From positions 310,001 to 374,000 of the forward strand of contig CAVZJU010000011.1 of the NCBI GenBank assembly GCA_963775695.1: a stretch of 64,000 nt of DNA. The letters are read 5' to 3'. A model generated the notes under the pieces. The model saw nothing but the letters and a program-made list of their open reading frames with translations, was not told the origin of the DNA and did not search any database. This stretch comes from DATBLE01 sp963775695. Lineage in GTDB: Bacteria > Actinomycetota > Thermoleophilia > Gaiellales > Gaiellaceae. A program made the position numbers and the translations under genes. Shown piece after piece: positions 49,046 to 59,786 of the stretch (the first letter of the stretch is position 1; the number at the start of each line of letters is the position of its first letter).

Positions 49046-50454
49046 TTAGGCGACACGAGCGCCCTTGCGCGGTGGACGCGGCCGGGCGTAGTTCATCAGG
49101 TTGTCGGAATATCCCGAATCGAGCGACTGCGCCGGCAACGGCAACGCCGATCTTCCGGGTCGGGATGGAGTTCGAGCACGCGACGCAGTTCGCGGAGCAC
49201 CGGACGTCGGACGTTGTTCAGGTTGACCACGACGATGATCGCATCCACTGAGGCGGACGTCGCCATCGCGTCACCCGCGAGGAGCGGGGTGCCGTCGATC
49301 AATACGACGTCGGCCCGTTCACGAAGCGCGTCGAGCATGCCGGCAAGAATGTTCTTCGCAAGTACGTCGTCGAGGCGGACGGGCATCTGGCCGGCAGGCA
49401 GAACCTCGAGCATGCCGCCGGAGCCCAAAGATTGTCTCGCTTCGTCGCCGTTCCAGGACGACTCGCCTGGCCAGACCAGCGGAATCTGCGCCAAGCGCCT
49501 CTTCGAGCGTTGCGGCGCCGATTGCGACCTGCGCCACCCCCGGCCCTTCGAGGTCGAAGAACCGATGGACACAGGGGCGCCGGAGATCGAGATCGACAAG
49601 GACGACGTGCTGGCCAGACCGCGCGAGCACGACGGCCAGATTCGCGACGGTTGTCGACTTCCCATCGCCCTCGTGCGCGCTCGTCACCAGCAACGTCGTC
49701 GCCTCTGCCTCCATCCTGGCGAAGTCGACACTGGCACGCATGATCTTGAAGCCTTCCGCAGGAAGCCCGTCGGGCTCCCGTACGGTTACGAGCCGGTCGT
49801 TACGCGAGGAGCTCCGCGGGCGGCTTCGGCAACCGCGCGAGCAGCGGGAGGTCCAGCAACTCGGTGATCTCCTCCGTCGTTCGAACCCGCGTGTCGAAAG
49901 CGTCGCGCAGGAACGCCAGACCACACCCGAGGATCAGCCCGAACAGCAGGCCAAGGATCAGATTCCGGTGGTCTTGGGCTGCACCTGCTGCCGGGCGTTG
50001 CCGGCTTGACGAGGAAGGCGCCGGCAGTCCTGACCTTCGCGGCCGCGAGTTCGCGTTGGAACGTCTTGAACTGGTTCGCGTACTCAGTCGCAATCCGCGC
50101 GGAGAGCTGCAGGGTTCGACGTCGTGCTGGAGAACGTGAGCAGGCCGAATTGCTCTCCGGGGTAACGTCGATCGGCGGCCGATTGCGCAGGTGGAGCGCA
50201 GTCTGAACGCGACGCGACAGCTCTGGTGAAGAGGTCGCGACGTCCGCCTGCGTCTGGAGGAACATGTCCGGCGACTGGGCGGCGTCGAACCCGGACACGA
50301 GGACAGTGGCCGACGCCTTGTAGAGCTTGTCCTGTCGTGCCGAGAAGAACCCGGCCGCGACGACGGCGATGAGCGTTACAGCCAGGATGATCCAGCACTG
50401 CCGGCGAAGCAGCCGCAGGTATTCGCGAAGAGTGGATGGCTGCTGAGTAGTTCC
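49046..50454 (-). pseudogene. Wzz chain-length determinant fused to BY-kinase (CpsD-like), frameshifted
   Basis: Read across several indels, the N-terminus is REYLRLLRRQCWIILAVTLI with KLYKASATVLVSGFDAAQ, the first membrane helix and start of the Wzz domain. The second helix is LILGLLFGLILGCGLAFLRD. The kinase follows: EGFKIMRASVDFA, the Walker A TSAHEGDGKSTTVANLAVVL, HVVLVDLDLRRP (Walker A') and ADVVLIDGTPLL. The C-terminus ends near DSGYSDNLMNYARP with two tyrosines. The start codon is lost in an indel region. It controls polymer length with the Wzx-type flippase. Confidence 0.72.
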
Positions 50455-50548
50455 TCAACTGGCCGCTTCCCCTCGACCCGGTGCACGTACCCCCATGCAT
50501 CCGGCGCCTCGGATCCAATCTACATGTTTCCCGGCAGGGACTTTCACG

Positions 50549-51697
50549 TCAAGCCCGTGCAAACCCGCGCTGCGCGTGAGGCTCGCCCCGTAAGAGACAT
50601 CCCCAGTCATGCAAGCCCTGCTTCGGGCACCCACGCGGACGAACATGCGGGTTGTGCCGAAAGTCAACGGCGCTCGAATGCGACGGCGGAGAGGCGTGCT
50701 GTGTCCGAGCCCGGCGCCGGAACAGGCGGTCACGCAAGGACTGGGCCTGATGCCGGAGATCGACGCGGACGAAGTTCACGACACCGAGCACCAGCTCTGC
50801 GATCGAACCCACTCTCCGCGGGCCTGAGCCAGAGCGGGACCTCATCGCGCCCGAACCGGTATTCGTGCATCCCGGTCGAACAGGAGATATCGCAGCAGGC
50901 GAACGTACGCGTCATCGGGGCGAATACGCCGCCAGCCGCGACCACTCCCACGCCTTCGGATCGAGTCCGAAATGGAGCACGATCGGCGTGACGCCCCGAT
51001 AGCGGCAGGTCGAGCGAACTGAGCGTCCACGATCTCGACATCGCGCAGGCCGTCGGCGTGCACCGTTCGCTCGTATGCCCCGATCCAGATCGAATCGGAT
51101 CGGGATCTCACTCATCAGCAATGCGTTCATGGCATCTTGTGCCGGAAGGCCGAAGGGGCCGTCGAAGCCCTGGTTCGGCCAGTCGGCGAGGGAGGCTCAG
51201 GCAGGCCTGGCGCCAGCGCGCGAAGAAGTCCGGCCATCGGTCGAGCGAGATCGCGAGCGGCGTGCAATTGACGTAGCGCTGCGGCCGCAGCGGGGCGTGG
51301 AGGTCGAAGCCTTCCACCCACTCCTGAAACTGCCGGTGGGTGTTGCGCTCGTGATCCGGGTGGACGGCGATCTTCCCGGCTCTCGCCTGCTCGATCAGAT
51401 CGTCGAGCGGCGCGGTGAGGATCATGTCGGCGTCGAGCAGCACGACGACGCCGGACGACCAGAAGAGATCGGCGGTCGCCTTCATCTGCCGTGGGTGGAG
51501 CTCGCCCACGCCCGGCGGGCGGTTCGAGCACCTCCGCCGCCAGCCGCGAGCCGCTCGCGCTCGTCCGGCCGCAGCCCGTCGTCGAGGACGAATGCCGGTG
51601 CCGTGTTGCCCGAGATTCGCAGCGACTCGAGCATCGCCACCGCTGCGAGGAAGAAGCGTGAGTTCGCCTGCGTGAAGAAGCGGACTTCGTCGCTCAT
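50549..51697 (-). pseudogene. Putative glycosyltransferase (GT-A fold), frameshifted
   Basis: It begins MSDEVRFFTQANSRFFLAAV at the ATG at 51697. After an indel near 51540 it reads MKATADLFWSSGVVVLLDAD with a DAD metal-binding motif, then QRYVNCTPLAISLDRWPDFF. Further fragments in other frames (VTPIVLHFGLDPKAWEW and DDAYVRLLRYLLFDRDARIP) continue it, and the C-terminus near SIAELVLGVVNFVRVDLRHQ is approximate. The content resembles GT8-like transferases. The 3' end given is simply the end of the last open frame. Confidence 0.55.
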
Positions 51698-52615
51698 GCG
51701 CTGGACCGACGGGGCACGGCCAGGCCGCCGTTGGTCAAGGCCCGGAGCACGCGGCCGACCGCCTCCCGGTGGTGCTCCCGGAACCGGGGATCGCGGTATT
51801 TCGCCTTCACGGCCGCCTTCGCGAGGAAAACGCCGTAGCGGCGCAGGCGCTTGAACAGGAGCGCGTAATAGTCCCGTGCGTCGAGGTACCGCGGGCCATA
51901 GCGCAGATGCATCGTGAGCCAGGCGTCGTGGAACGTGTTGATCTGCACCGACGCCGACGTCTCCGCCTCCGGGTGTACGCGCGTGCGCGTGAGGATCTGG
52001 TGCACGAACCCGAGGTCGGCGTCGGCGAGCAGGTCGAAGCACGCCTCCGTGTCGGCATGCCGGTTCTGCTCGTTGTAGAACCGCTGACGTGAACGCACGT
52101 CGGCTGCCCGAAGCAGGAGCGACGACGGCGATCCGAAGACGTAGCACTTCCCGAGGAGGGTGTCCCGGCAGATGTCGCGGCCGTCGACCACCTCCACGGG
52201 GTAGGGGACCCCGAGATGGCGAACCTCGTTCCCCCACAGTGCGTAGGAGGTGACGACGGCAACGGTCGGGTGCCGTTCGGCCAGGTCGGTCATGCGTCCG
52301 AGGCAGTCCGGGAACAGCGTGTCGTCGGCGTGGACGACCTTGCAGTATTTCGCCTCGGCTGGCATGAGACCCAGAGCGGCGTTCCAGTTCTCCATGATCG
52401 GCAGCACCTGCGGGTTCCGATGGACAGCGGATACGCGGCTCGCGAGCCGCGTACTCGTCGGCGATCTCGGACGTCCCGTCGGTGCTGCAGTTGTCGAGGA
52501 TCGTGTACTGCCAGTGGTCGTAGGTCTGGGAGAGAACGCTCTCGATGCACTCCCGCAGGTAGCGCTCGCCGTTGTAGACGGGCGTGACGACCCCGATGAG
52601 AGGCTTCGTGTTCAT
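51694..52615 (-). pseudogene. Family 2 glycosyltransferase, one frameshift
   Basis: The N-terminus LIGVVTPVYNGERYLRECIE, then SVLSQTYDHWQYTILDNCST, then DGTSEIADEY is a standard GT2 start. After a break at about 52430 the remainder is one frame: MENWNAALGLMPAEAKYCKV, then HADDTLFPDCLGRM (the metal-binding HADD), and so on to the stop. Its stop overlaps the start of the next gene (ATGA). It would add a sugar during repeat-unit assembly on the cytoplasmic face. Confidence 0.8.
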
Positions 52616-52729
52616 GCGACGACTCGCGCGTTCGGGAGAACGCGATCGTTGACGCGGTAGGTTTCCGGAAAACGGGAAGCTTACGCCGAACCGGCCGGCA
52701 CGGTATTGACATCGGCGGTGTACCGCGGA

Positions 52730-53271
52730 ATGTGGCGCGCCTGCTCCGTATACGGTCGCCTGCAGCCTCACCTCCAGGCGATTGCCAAGCGACGCGCGGC
52801 GCGTTCTCGAGAGGGACATCTTCCCGCCGATCTACCCGCCGGCCGTCCCGACCATTCTCTTTGTCGGCGTCGGGCCGTACACAAGTTGGTACCGGCGCTG
52901 TTTCGCACGCGTCCTCGCCTGACCTTCACGACCGTCGACTCCGATCCGCAGATGGCGCGCTGGGGCGCGAGGGGCCGGCACAGAGTGGCCCGGCTCGAGA
53001 CGCTGGCCAACGAACCGCAACACCGATGGCGCATATGACCTCGTCATCGCAAACGGTCTCTTCGGCTTCGACCGATTCCGATCAGGTGACTGCCGCCGTC
53101 GTCGACGCCTGCCACGCCGTCTTGAAGCCGGGCAGGCGCTTGATCGTCGGTTACAGCGAGCCCGGTACATTCGACCCGGAGCGGGTCGCCAGACCTCGGT
53201 TTCGACCGACTGCTATTCCGGGCTTGCGGTCGAGCACTGACCGGACCCCCTTCGGACAAGTTGTTATGAGA
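52730..53271 (+). pseudogene. Small SAM-dependent methyltransferase-like protein, frameshifted
   Basis: Pieces in three frames read RVLERDIFPPIYPPAVPTIL, FVGVGPYTSWYRRCF (a possible SAM glycine loop), LTFTTVDSDPQMARWGARGR, YDLVIANGLFGF, and DACHAVLKPGRRLIVGYSEP. It probably ends near 53271 or is cut by the IS3 remnant, whose end overlaps it. The start ATG at 52730 is the first available. It is the only plus-strand gene between the glycosyltransferases and the lyase region. Confidence 0.55.
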
Positions 53272-54182
53272 GTTCTGGTATGCTTTTCCGTCCTCTCGGT
53301 CATCCAACGGCGGGCGTATTCGACAGGGGTTTGGTAGAGCAAGGATTGGTGGGGTCGGTAGTGGTTGTACTCGAGCCGCCAGTCCTCGAGTAGGAGCTGG
53401 GCTTCGTAGAGGGTGTTGAAGCTTTCCATGTCGAGCAGCTCTTGTCGCAGGTGGCCGTTGAAGGATTCGGCGTAGGGATTCTGCCAGGGTGCTCCGGGCT
53501 CGATGTAGCGGGTTGTGACCTGGTTGAGCGGCACCAGTCCTTGAGTGCTTCGGCGATAGCTCGGGGCCGTTGTCGCAGCGGATGTAGTCGGGAGCTCGGC
53601 CGCGATGACGGCAACCTGCGAGCGCTCGCACGGCTCGTCGGCGCCGATCGGTCGCGCAGGGGGTGGATCGCTTCGCGGGTGTGCTGTCGCTGACGGTCAG
53701 GATCTTGAGCGGCCTGCCGTCGGCGGTCTGATCGACGAGAAAGTCGATCGCCCAGACCTGAATCCGGACGGGCCGCGGCGACGTGCCCCGGCATGCGCCG
53801 GCTCCGTCTGCGCCGGCGCGTCTTGGGCGGCAGGCTCAGCCGCTCATCGCGCCAGAGCCGCTGCACCCGCTTGCGATTACAGGCCCAGCCCTCACGGCGC
53901 AACAGCGCGTGGATCCGCCTGGAGCCGTAGCGGGGGTGGCGCCTGGCCAGCAGCCGTAACCGCTCGCGAAGGACTGCCTCGTCGCTGACGCGCCGTCGAC
54001 AGTAACGCTGCGAGGAGCGATGTCTGGCTCGTCAACCGGCAGGCTCTTCGCTCTGAGACCCGGAAACGACCCTGCAGATGCTTGACCGCTCTGCGTCGCC
54101 GCTCCGGGCTCACCAGTTTCCCGCGAACAACATCCCGCAGCATGTCGTTGTCGAGGTCTTTCTCCGCCAGCAGGCCCAAACC
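53238..54182 (-). mobile_element. IS3-family insertion sequence remnant
   Basis: About 945 bp of an IS3-family element with the transposase on the minus strand. The downstream end near TGACCGGACCCCC (53238) looks like an IS terminus. No inverted copy of it exists at the other side, and the 5' part of orfA with its helix-turn-helix is missing, so the element is truncated at about 54182, where glucuronyl epimerase sequence begins. Confidence 0.7.
53241..54179 (-). pseudogene. IS3-family transposase (orfA end plus orfB), frameshifted
   Basis: The end of orfA/start of orfB reads LLAEKDLDNDMLRDVVRGKL and RRRRAVKHLQGRFRVSERRA. The middle reads MRREGWACNRKRVQRLWRDE. The integrase core has the DNGPE motif (DYIRCDNGPELS), and the C-terminus is YIEPGAPWQNPYAESFNGHL with QLLLEDWRLEYNHYRPHQSL, the E of the DDE triad. 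Frames change near 53540-53560, 53800 and 53990. Not functional as given. Confidence 0.78.
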
Positions 54183-54300
54183 GTTCTATCAGCGAATCCA
54201 CATCACACAGCTTGCTATGCTCCACGAGCTGTTGGGGTGGCCTGAGTTCGTAGAGACGGCTGCACGTTGGCAGTCCCTACGACGCCCCGTCGCATCGGAT
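54183..54300 (+). pseudogene. C-terminal remnant of a D-glucuronyl C5-epimerase-like gene
   Basis: The plus strand reads FYQRIHITQLAMLHELLGWP then EFVETAARWQSL, which matches the end of the D-glucuronyl C5-epimerase C-terminal domain. The rest of the gene is absent and the IS3 remnant begins directly upstream. These enzymes convert glucuronate to iduronate in heparosan-like polymers. The fragment sits just before the heparinase-like lyase gene, so the two were probably a functional pair. Confidence 0.5.
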
Positions 54301-54405
54301 AGCCGCCGTGATCCACAAGGGAGCATTCGTTGCACTTGGGCGGTGAACGGCGATAGACTGTTGTTGAGAGGCGTTAGGGGGCGGCCGTCGGTTGATGATC
54401 ACCGA

Positions 54406-55293
54406 ATGAAGACAAGCGGCGGACAGCGACGAGTCGCGTTGCGGCTTGTTGCCAGCACTTTCGTTCCGTCCTCGCGTTCGCCGACTGTCGGCAATGGCAC
54501 AGCCGACACAGGGTGGCACGGTGTTCGTCGGCGATCTCGAGACTGGAAAGCTCTCGCCATGGGGTGCCCAGTGTGCCAACACCGGCTTAGCCTCGGATCA
54601 GCGCGGATCGCCAGAGGGACCGTCAATCTCTCTGTTCGGCTCGTAGGTCAGGGGAAGTACGCAGCGCGGTTCAACCTGCCTGCAGCCGCCGACCAACAAC
54701 GCCTGCGAGTTGCTCGCCACGCGCCCGATCGGGCTTGGAACCGACGACTACTACGGCTTAATGGTCTTCTTCCCCAGGAACTGGCGAGAACCGTCACCCG
54801 CTGGCTGGGGTGTCTTGATCGCCCAGTTGGGCTTTCAAGGCATCCAGCGGTCCACCGGTCGGACTCACCGCTCACGGCCGATCATGTCGGAGTTCGTCAT
54901 CCAGACCGGGCTCTGCGGGTCGGCAGGGTGCGCATACTCCAGCGGTCCCGACGGCAACGTCAGGCGCATGGTGCGCTATCCCGAGCGCCGCTGGCCCTCG
55001 GTGTCTGGCATGAGCTTGATCGGTGCATGTCCGATCACACAACTCAATGCCTCGGGCGAATTCGAGGTCTGGCATCGACTGAAGGGCACAGGCGCGCTGG
55101 AGGCAGACCGTGTCCCTCCATGGGTACCCGACGGTCGCAGTGGACCCCGGACAGGCTGTCGATCCTCAGCTTCAACACCACCGTCGACAAGATCGGGGCC
55201 TACCGCGGCAACGCTGATTTCCCGCTCAGCGTCTGGCTGGACGGCTTCGTCCGCACCACCTCATTCGCCGCAGCGGCCGCCGCGCTCCCGTAG
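54406..55293 (+). pseudogene. Heparin-lyase-like polysaccharide lyase, frameshifted
   Basis: Followed through several indels the protein reads PTQGGTVFVGDLETGKLSPW, GKYAARFNLPAA, then GTDDYYGLMVFFPRNWREPS, WGVLIAQLGFQGI, EFVIQTGLCGSAGCAYSSGP, GEFEVWHRLKGT, VDKIGAYRGNADFPLSVWLD and FVRTTSFAAA to the TAG at 55293. This concanavalin-type fold resembles the heparin lyase I family of actinobacteria. It probably carries a signal peptide after the ATG at 54406. It may trim or degrade an acidic surface polymer. Confidence 0.65.
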
Positions 55294-56169
55294 CTCACGC
55301 GCGCTCGAGGGACATCGAGGTCGGGTGTCGGCCCCCCACGCAGGAGCGTCCGCGCGTCCCAGACGGGCACACCGCGCCCTTGAGGGGAGGATGCTACTTG
55401 GTTCGACGGAAAACCGATCCCTTCGCCGCCCCAACCCCGTTCGTAGAGGCGGATACGCGGTATCAACCGCCGGTCGAGCTTCCTGAACTGAGACACATAC
55501 GCGCGAATCGCGTCGACCTTCGCGCGTCGGTGACGCCTGTGCGCGCGTGCCGCATACCATTCGAGCGGCGCGCCGAGGGCTGCCGAGACCGCGTCGGCGT
55601 GAGTCGGTCTTTGAAGCGCGCGTCCGGCCCGCGTCCGTAGGGCGATCGCAGCCGCAGCACGAAGCGACCTCGACTTGTCGCCACGAGCGATCGCGGCCCA
55701 GTTGGCATACGGCTGCTCCACATAGAAGCCGAGGTGTATGGACGTCGAGGCACGTTCCGAGACGAGTCGCGCGAGCCAGGCGTGATCGCGATGCAGGAGT
55801 GGATGGCCGGGCACGAGAACGACTGCGGCGTCGGCGAGTCGCGGCTCCAGAAGCCTCCAGATCTCGTCGTCGTCATTAGCAACCGCCGCCATCCCCATAG
55901 GCGAACGGCAACCACATCGGTTCGGCCCCCAGGATCTCGCAGGCGTTCGCGTCCTCTGCCCGGCGCACGCGGGCCGCCTCTCCTGCTGTTGCGAATCCGC
56001 AGATCGTGTCCCACGTCCCCGCCGGTTCCTCGCTGTCGGGATCACCCGCGAGCACCGTGAGAACGGTCACCGCCAAGCCCACCTCCGAGGCGTACGCGAT
56101 CGTCGCACCGAGCGAGAGCGCCGCGTCGTCGAGGTGGGGCGACAGGATGACAAGGCGCCGTCCCGGCAC
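55200..56169 (-). pseudogene. PIG-L/LmbE-type deacetylase, frameshifted
   Basis: The N-terminus RLVILSPHLDDAALSLGATI carries the zinc-binding PHxDDxxL motif and continues to GAEPMWLPFAYGD. One shift near 55890 leads to VLVPGHPLLHRDHAWLARLV with the later histidine pair (HRDH). It would remove an acetyl group from an N-acetyl sugar or a related amide. The open frame runs to 55200, overlapping the lyase gene on the other strand; the true end is likely near 55295 and is obscured by an indel. Confidence 0.75.
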
Positions 56170-56332
56170 ACCGGTCTTGCGTCTGCGAATCGACGGTGCC
56201 GGCCAGCGTCAAGCGTGCCCTCGCCTCGTAAGGGCCCCGAACGGGGACGTGGCAATCGACTGCCGCAGTTCCTCCCTCCCGGTCTCATCGTCGTGCAACG
56301 AGGCAAGCTTTGTAAAGACCTGCAAAGAAGGG

Positions 56333-57046
56333 CTATTGCGCACGCATGAAGATCCCGTCGAGGGCGAGAATCTCGTCCGACGCGGGATCTCGGAACACTG
56401 CGTCGCCAAGCCAGACGAGGGAGAACCCCTCGCCACGCATTCGCTCGTGCAGCGTCGGCAGGAGCTCCTGGCCTTCGTACAGTTCGACGAGTGAGAGTTC
56501 GAGCTCGGCTGCGACGATCCGGTCGAGAACGCCTGCCGCGCCGTCCAGCACCGCCTGCTCGGCACCTTGCACGTCGATCTTGAGATATGCGCGGTCGTCG
56601 GGTCCGATTGCGCCGAGCGAGTCGAGCCGCGCGAGCCGTACTGCCTCCTGCCCTACATACCGCGACTCGGGCGCGGCTTTCAGATGCCGCTCCCTCATCG
56701 GAAGCAAAGAGCTGCTCCAAAGGTTGCCCGCCACGTTCACGACCGACTCGCCGTCACGATCGGAGAGCGCCAGGTTCTCCGCTGCCCACGCGGGATCCGA
56801 GTCCGAGCGTTCGACCAGACCCGTGAACGCGTCTCGCACGGGCTCGAACGAGAGAATGCGGCCCCTATACCCCGCGTCGCGCAACCAGCCGCCGAACTGA
56901 CCGATGCCCGCACCCACGTCCAGGACCACGTTCACACGCGAGGTCTCGATCACCTCGATGCGCCGACGGGCTACAAACCGGCGTCCGTCGTATCGCACCA
57001 GGTCGAGGCCGATCCTGTGCAGCATGCGATGAACGGCCGCCTTCAT
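56333..57046 (-). CDS. FkbM-family methyltransferase
   Basis: A 237-residue, intact SAM-dependent methyltransferase. VNVVLDVGAGIGQFGGWLRD is the SAM-binding loop, LSFEPVRDAFTGL the acidic end of strand 2, and YLKIDVQGAEQAVLDGAAGV the FkbM signature DVQGxE. Members O-methylate sugars of surface glycans. It lies 9 nt after the flippase stop in the minus-strand operon. Confidence 0.88.
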   Translation of the reverse strand: MKAAVHRMLHRIGLDLVRYDGRRFVARRRIEVIETSRVNVVLDVGAGIGQFGGWLRDAGYRGRILSFEPVRDAFTGLVERSDSDPAWAAENLALSDRDGESVVNVAGNLWSSSLLPMRERHLKAAPESRYVGQEAVRLARLDSLGAIGPDDRAYLKIDVQGAEQAVLDGAAGVLDRIVAAELELSLVELYEGQELLPTLHERMRGEGFSLVWLGDAVFRDPASDEILALDGIFMRAQ

Positions 57047-57055
57047 GGACCTGCC

Positions 57056-58640
57056 TCAGTCGACCGTTGAGTCCGCAGTTCGCCGCCGAGCCGAGTCCCG
57101 GCGGATACGCAGCAACCGGGAGAGGGTCGCTCGGTCTTCCGGCCGCAGGTAGCCCGTCAGCAACGCGAGTGCAGGTCCGATCGCGACGCCCAGGAAGAGC
57201 AGCGGTGATCACCTGCGCAAGGCCCGTTGCGAGCGGCCGAAGTAGCAGGCAGCAGACCGCCTGACCAAGAGCGACCAATCCGAGCCGCAAGATCAGCGAG
57301 GGCCACGGCGAGCGCTCGAGCGCGAGGACGCGCCGCTCCAGGTAGAAGATGAGGAACGGAACGGTCACGGTCGACGCGAGATAGGCGACTGCCGCGCCGA
57401 TCAGACCGTACGACGGGATGAGGATGAAGATCAGGACGACGTTGATCGTCGCCGTGATCACGTTGAAGACAGCCAGGATCCGCGGGCGGCCGACGCCGAG
57501 GGAGATGTAGTACGGCAGGACCGTCAGCGCCAGCAGGGCGTACGTGATGATGAGCACGCGCAGCACACCAAAACTCGCCGTCGCGAAGGACTCTCCGACC
57601 CACTCGAAGAGCAGCTGCCGCGCAAACACGAACACCGGCACGCTGAGCGAGACGATCACGAGCGCAAGGGCACGGGTCGCCCGCGCGTAGATGACCTGAA
57701 GCGCCGCGCGTTCCTCTCGCGCGTGCAGGTCGGCAGAAACCGGCAGGATCACCCCGGCGAGCTGTGCCACCCCGGTGTGCAGACGCTGCGCGATGTTCCC
57801 CGGGACGACGTAGTAGGTCACGAGCGAGACGTTGGCAAGAGAACCGAGCACAATCTTGTCGATCTGGAAGAGGACGGTTCCCGCCATGTTCGAGACGAAC
57901 GAGTAGGCACTGAACGACACCATTCTCCTCATCAGCGGTCCGTCGTAGGCCGGTCGCACTCTGAGCTCGGGCACCAGCCGTTTGGTGCTTCGAACGTATA
58001 GGGCAAGGGGCAGCACGGGCTGCAGCGCGGTGACGATCATCAGCCCGCGCAAGCCCCAACCCGCGCTCAGCACGGCCACTGTCCCCACCGCACCCGCCGT
58101 TATCGAGATCAGGTTCACGACGGTCGCAGTGTCGAAGCGCTGGAGCGCACCCGGAATCGACGCGTAGGGCGACCGGATGACGGTGAAGAAGAACCCGACA
58201 CCGGCGACCGAGATCGCAAACGTCGCCGTCCCAGACAGGTCGGGGGAAAGGGAGAGAATGTCCGGCAGAAGCTGGCCGCCGATCAGCGCAACGACGAAGC
58301 CGATCACGCCGACGGCGGTGTAGAACGTGAGGCCGACTCCGAGGACTGCCCGACCCTGGGAGAAGTCGGATGTCGCCAGGCTGACCGAGAGGAAGCGCAC
58401 GATCGCCGGCCCCATGCCGATGTCGAGGAGCCCGACGAAGCCGATGAGCACATTGGCGAGAGCGAAGATCCCGTACTGCTCCGGGCCGATGTAATGCAGG
58501 ATCACCGGTGTGAGAACGATCGTCAGCGCGACCGGATAAACGAAGAGGACCAGCTCCTGGAGCGCGTTCGCCGCCGGCGATCTCCGCCTCTCGACGAGGG
58601 CTGGGCCGGGTGGCCGGCCCGACTCAGGCGAGGCCGGCAA
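57056..58640 (-). pseudogene. Oligosaccharide flippase (Wzx/MOP family), one frameshift near the end
   Basis: The first 470 or so codons are intact and hydrophobic with about 12 helices, starting ALQELVLFVYPVALTIVLTP and including FEWVGESFATASFGVL and YISLGVGRPRILAVFNVITA. Near 57200 one extra base breaks the frame; corrected, it continues LLFLGVAIGPALALLTGYLR to a TGA at 57056. It would flip the lipid-linked repeat unit across the membrane. The start is a TTG at 58640, overlapping the preceding glycosyltransferase stop. Confidence 0.82.
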
Positions 58641-59765
58641 GGCGTGACCCCAGCTTCTTCGCCTGCACGGCCCAGCTCAGTCCGTTCTCGTACTCCTCGA
58701 ACGCTCGGACCGCCCGGGCCTCGTAGCCATCACGATCGTCCAGCAGATCCCAGATGTGGTCGGCGTACTCCTCGGCAGGGGCATCGGGGTCGAAGAGCGC
58801 TCCCGTGATTCCCTCCCGGACGGCCGAGGGGATGCCCCCGACGCGCGATGCGGCCGAGAGCACCCCGTGCGCGGCCGCCTCGCAGAAGACGACGCCGAAG
58901 CACTCCGCGCGTCGGCCGGGTGGACGAGGACATGGGCCGTCTCGTACAGGCTCCGGAGCCGGGCGAGACCGGGCTCGGTCGCTGTGTCGACGAATCCGTG
59001 CACGCGCACCCAGTCGGGAAGATCGCGTCGTCGGAATGCAGCCGACGACGTGAAGCTCCGTCGGCAAGCCCTCGCCGGTTGAGGGTTCGCGCGACCTCGA
59101 CGGCGCGATCACCGCCCTTGCGGTTCCAGTCGACACCGACCCACAGGAGGCGGCAGCTGTCCGTTGGCCGGCTGCGGATCAGTTGGAGGACGGTCGCCCG
59201 GTCGTGTGTGATCGGCATGTTGGCGCCGAAGGGCATCACCTCGACCTTCGCCGGGTCGGCCCCATGGTCCTCGACCGCGCTCCGGGCCGCCCACTCGGAC
59301 GCATAGAAGGCGACCGCCGCCCGAGACAGACCGCGGTTGTCGAGCTCCATTCCCTGTCGGATCGCCCGTTTGCTGAGCGACCGAAAGTCCGGATAGAGGG
59401 CGCAGCATCGCCGCGAACGTCGCGTCGGCCCAGAAGGCGACGGGTCGGACCGGAATCAAGGTGAGCGATCGGAATCGTTCCCGGACTGAATACGAGATCG
59501 CATGCCGTCGATTCGAGCCGCCGGCGTACCTGAGCCGCGTACGCCTCGGCGACGTCCGGATCGCGATCGAGTGGATACCCCCGACGCTGCAACTTACCTT
59601 CGAGCTGTCGCAGACGAGCCGAGACTGACGGCCGCCGTTCGAGGGGTCCGATCCGCTCCAGCGCCGAACCCGCCAGCTTCGAGGCACCGCGAGATGTGAT
59701 AACCCGAGCCCAGACCAGGACCGAATGTCGGTCGAGTCGTAGGTCGTGACATAAGCGGTCTTCAT
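58624..59765 (-). pseudogene. Family 1 (GT-B) glycosyltransferase, frameshifted
   Basis: It begins MKTAYVTTYDSTDIRSWSGL at 59765. Readable pieces in order are TACDLVFSPGTIPIAHLD, FWADATFAAMLR, VAFYASEWAARSAVEDHGAD, PAKVEVMPFGAN, and CRLLWVGVDWNRKGGDRAVE. The C-terminal donor-site segment is FGVVFCEAAAHGVLSAASRV and GGIPSAVREGITGALFD. At least four indels lie between. These proteins use a nucleotide-sugar donor on the cytoplasmic face. Confidence 0.75.
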
Positions 59766-59786
59766 CGCAAGGGGCCAGCCAAGGAT

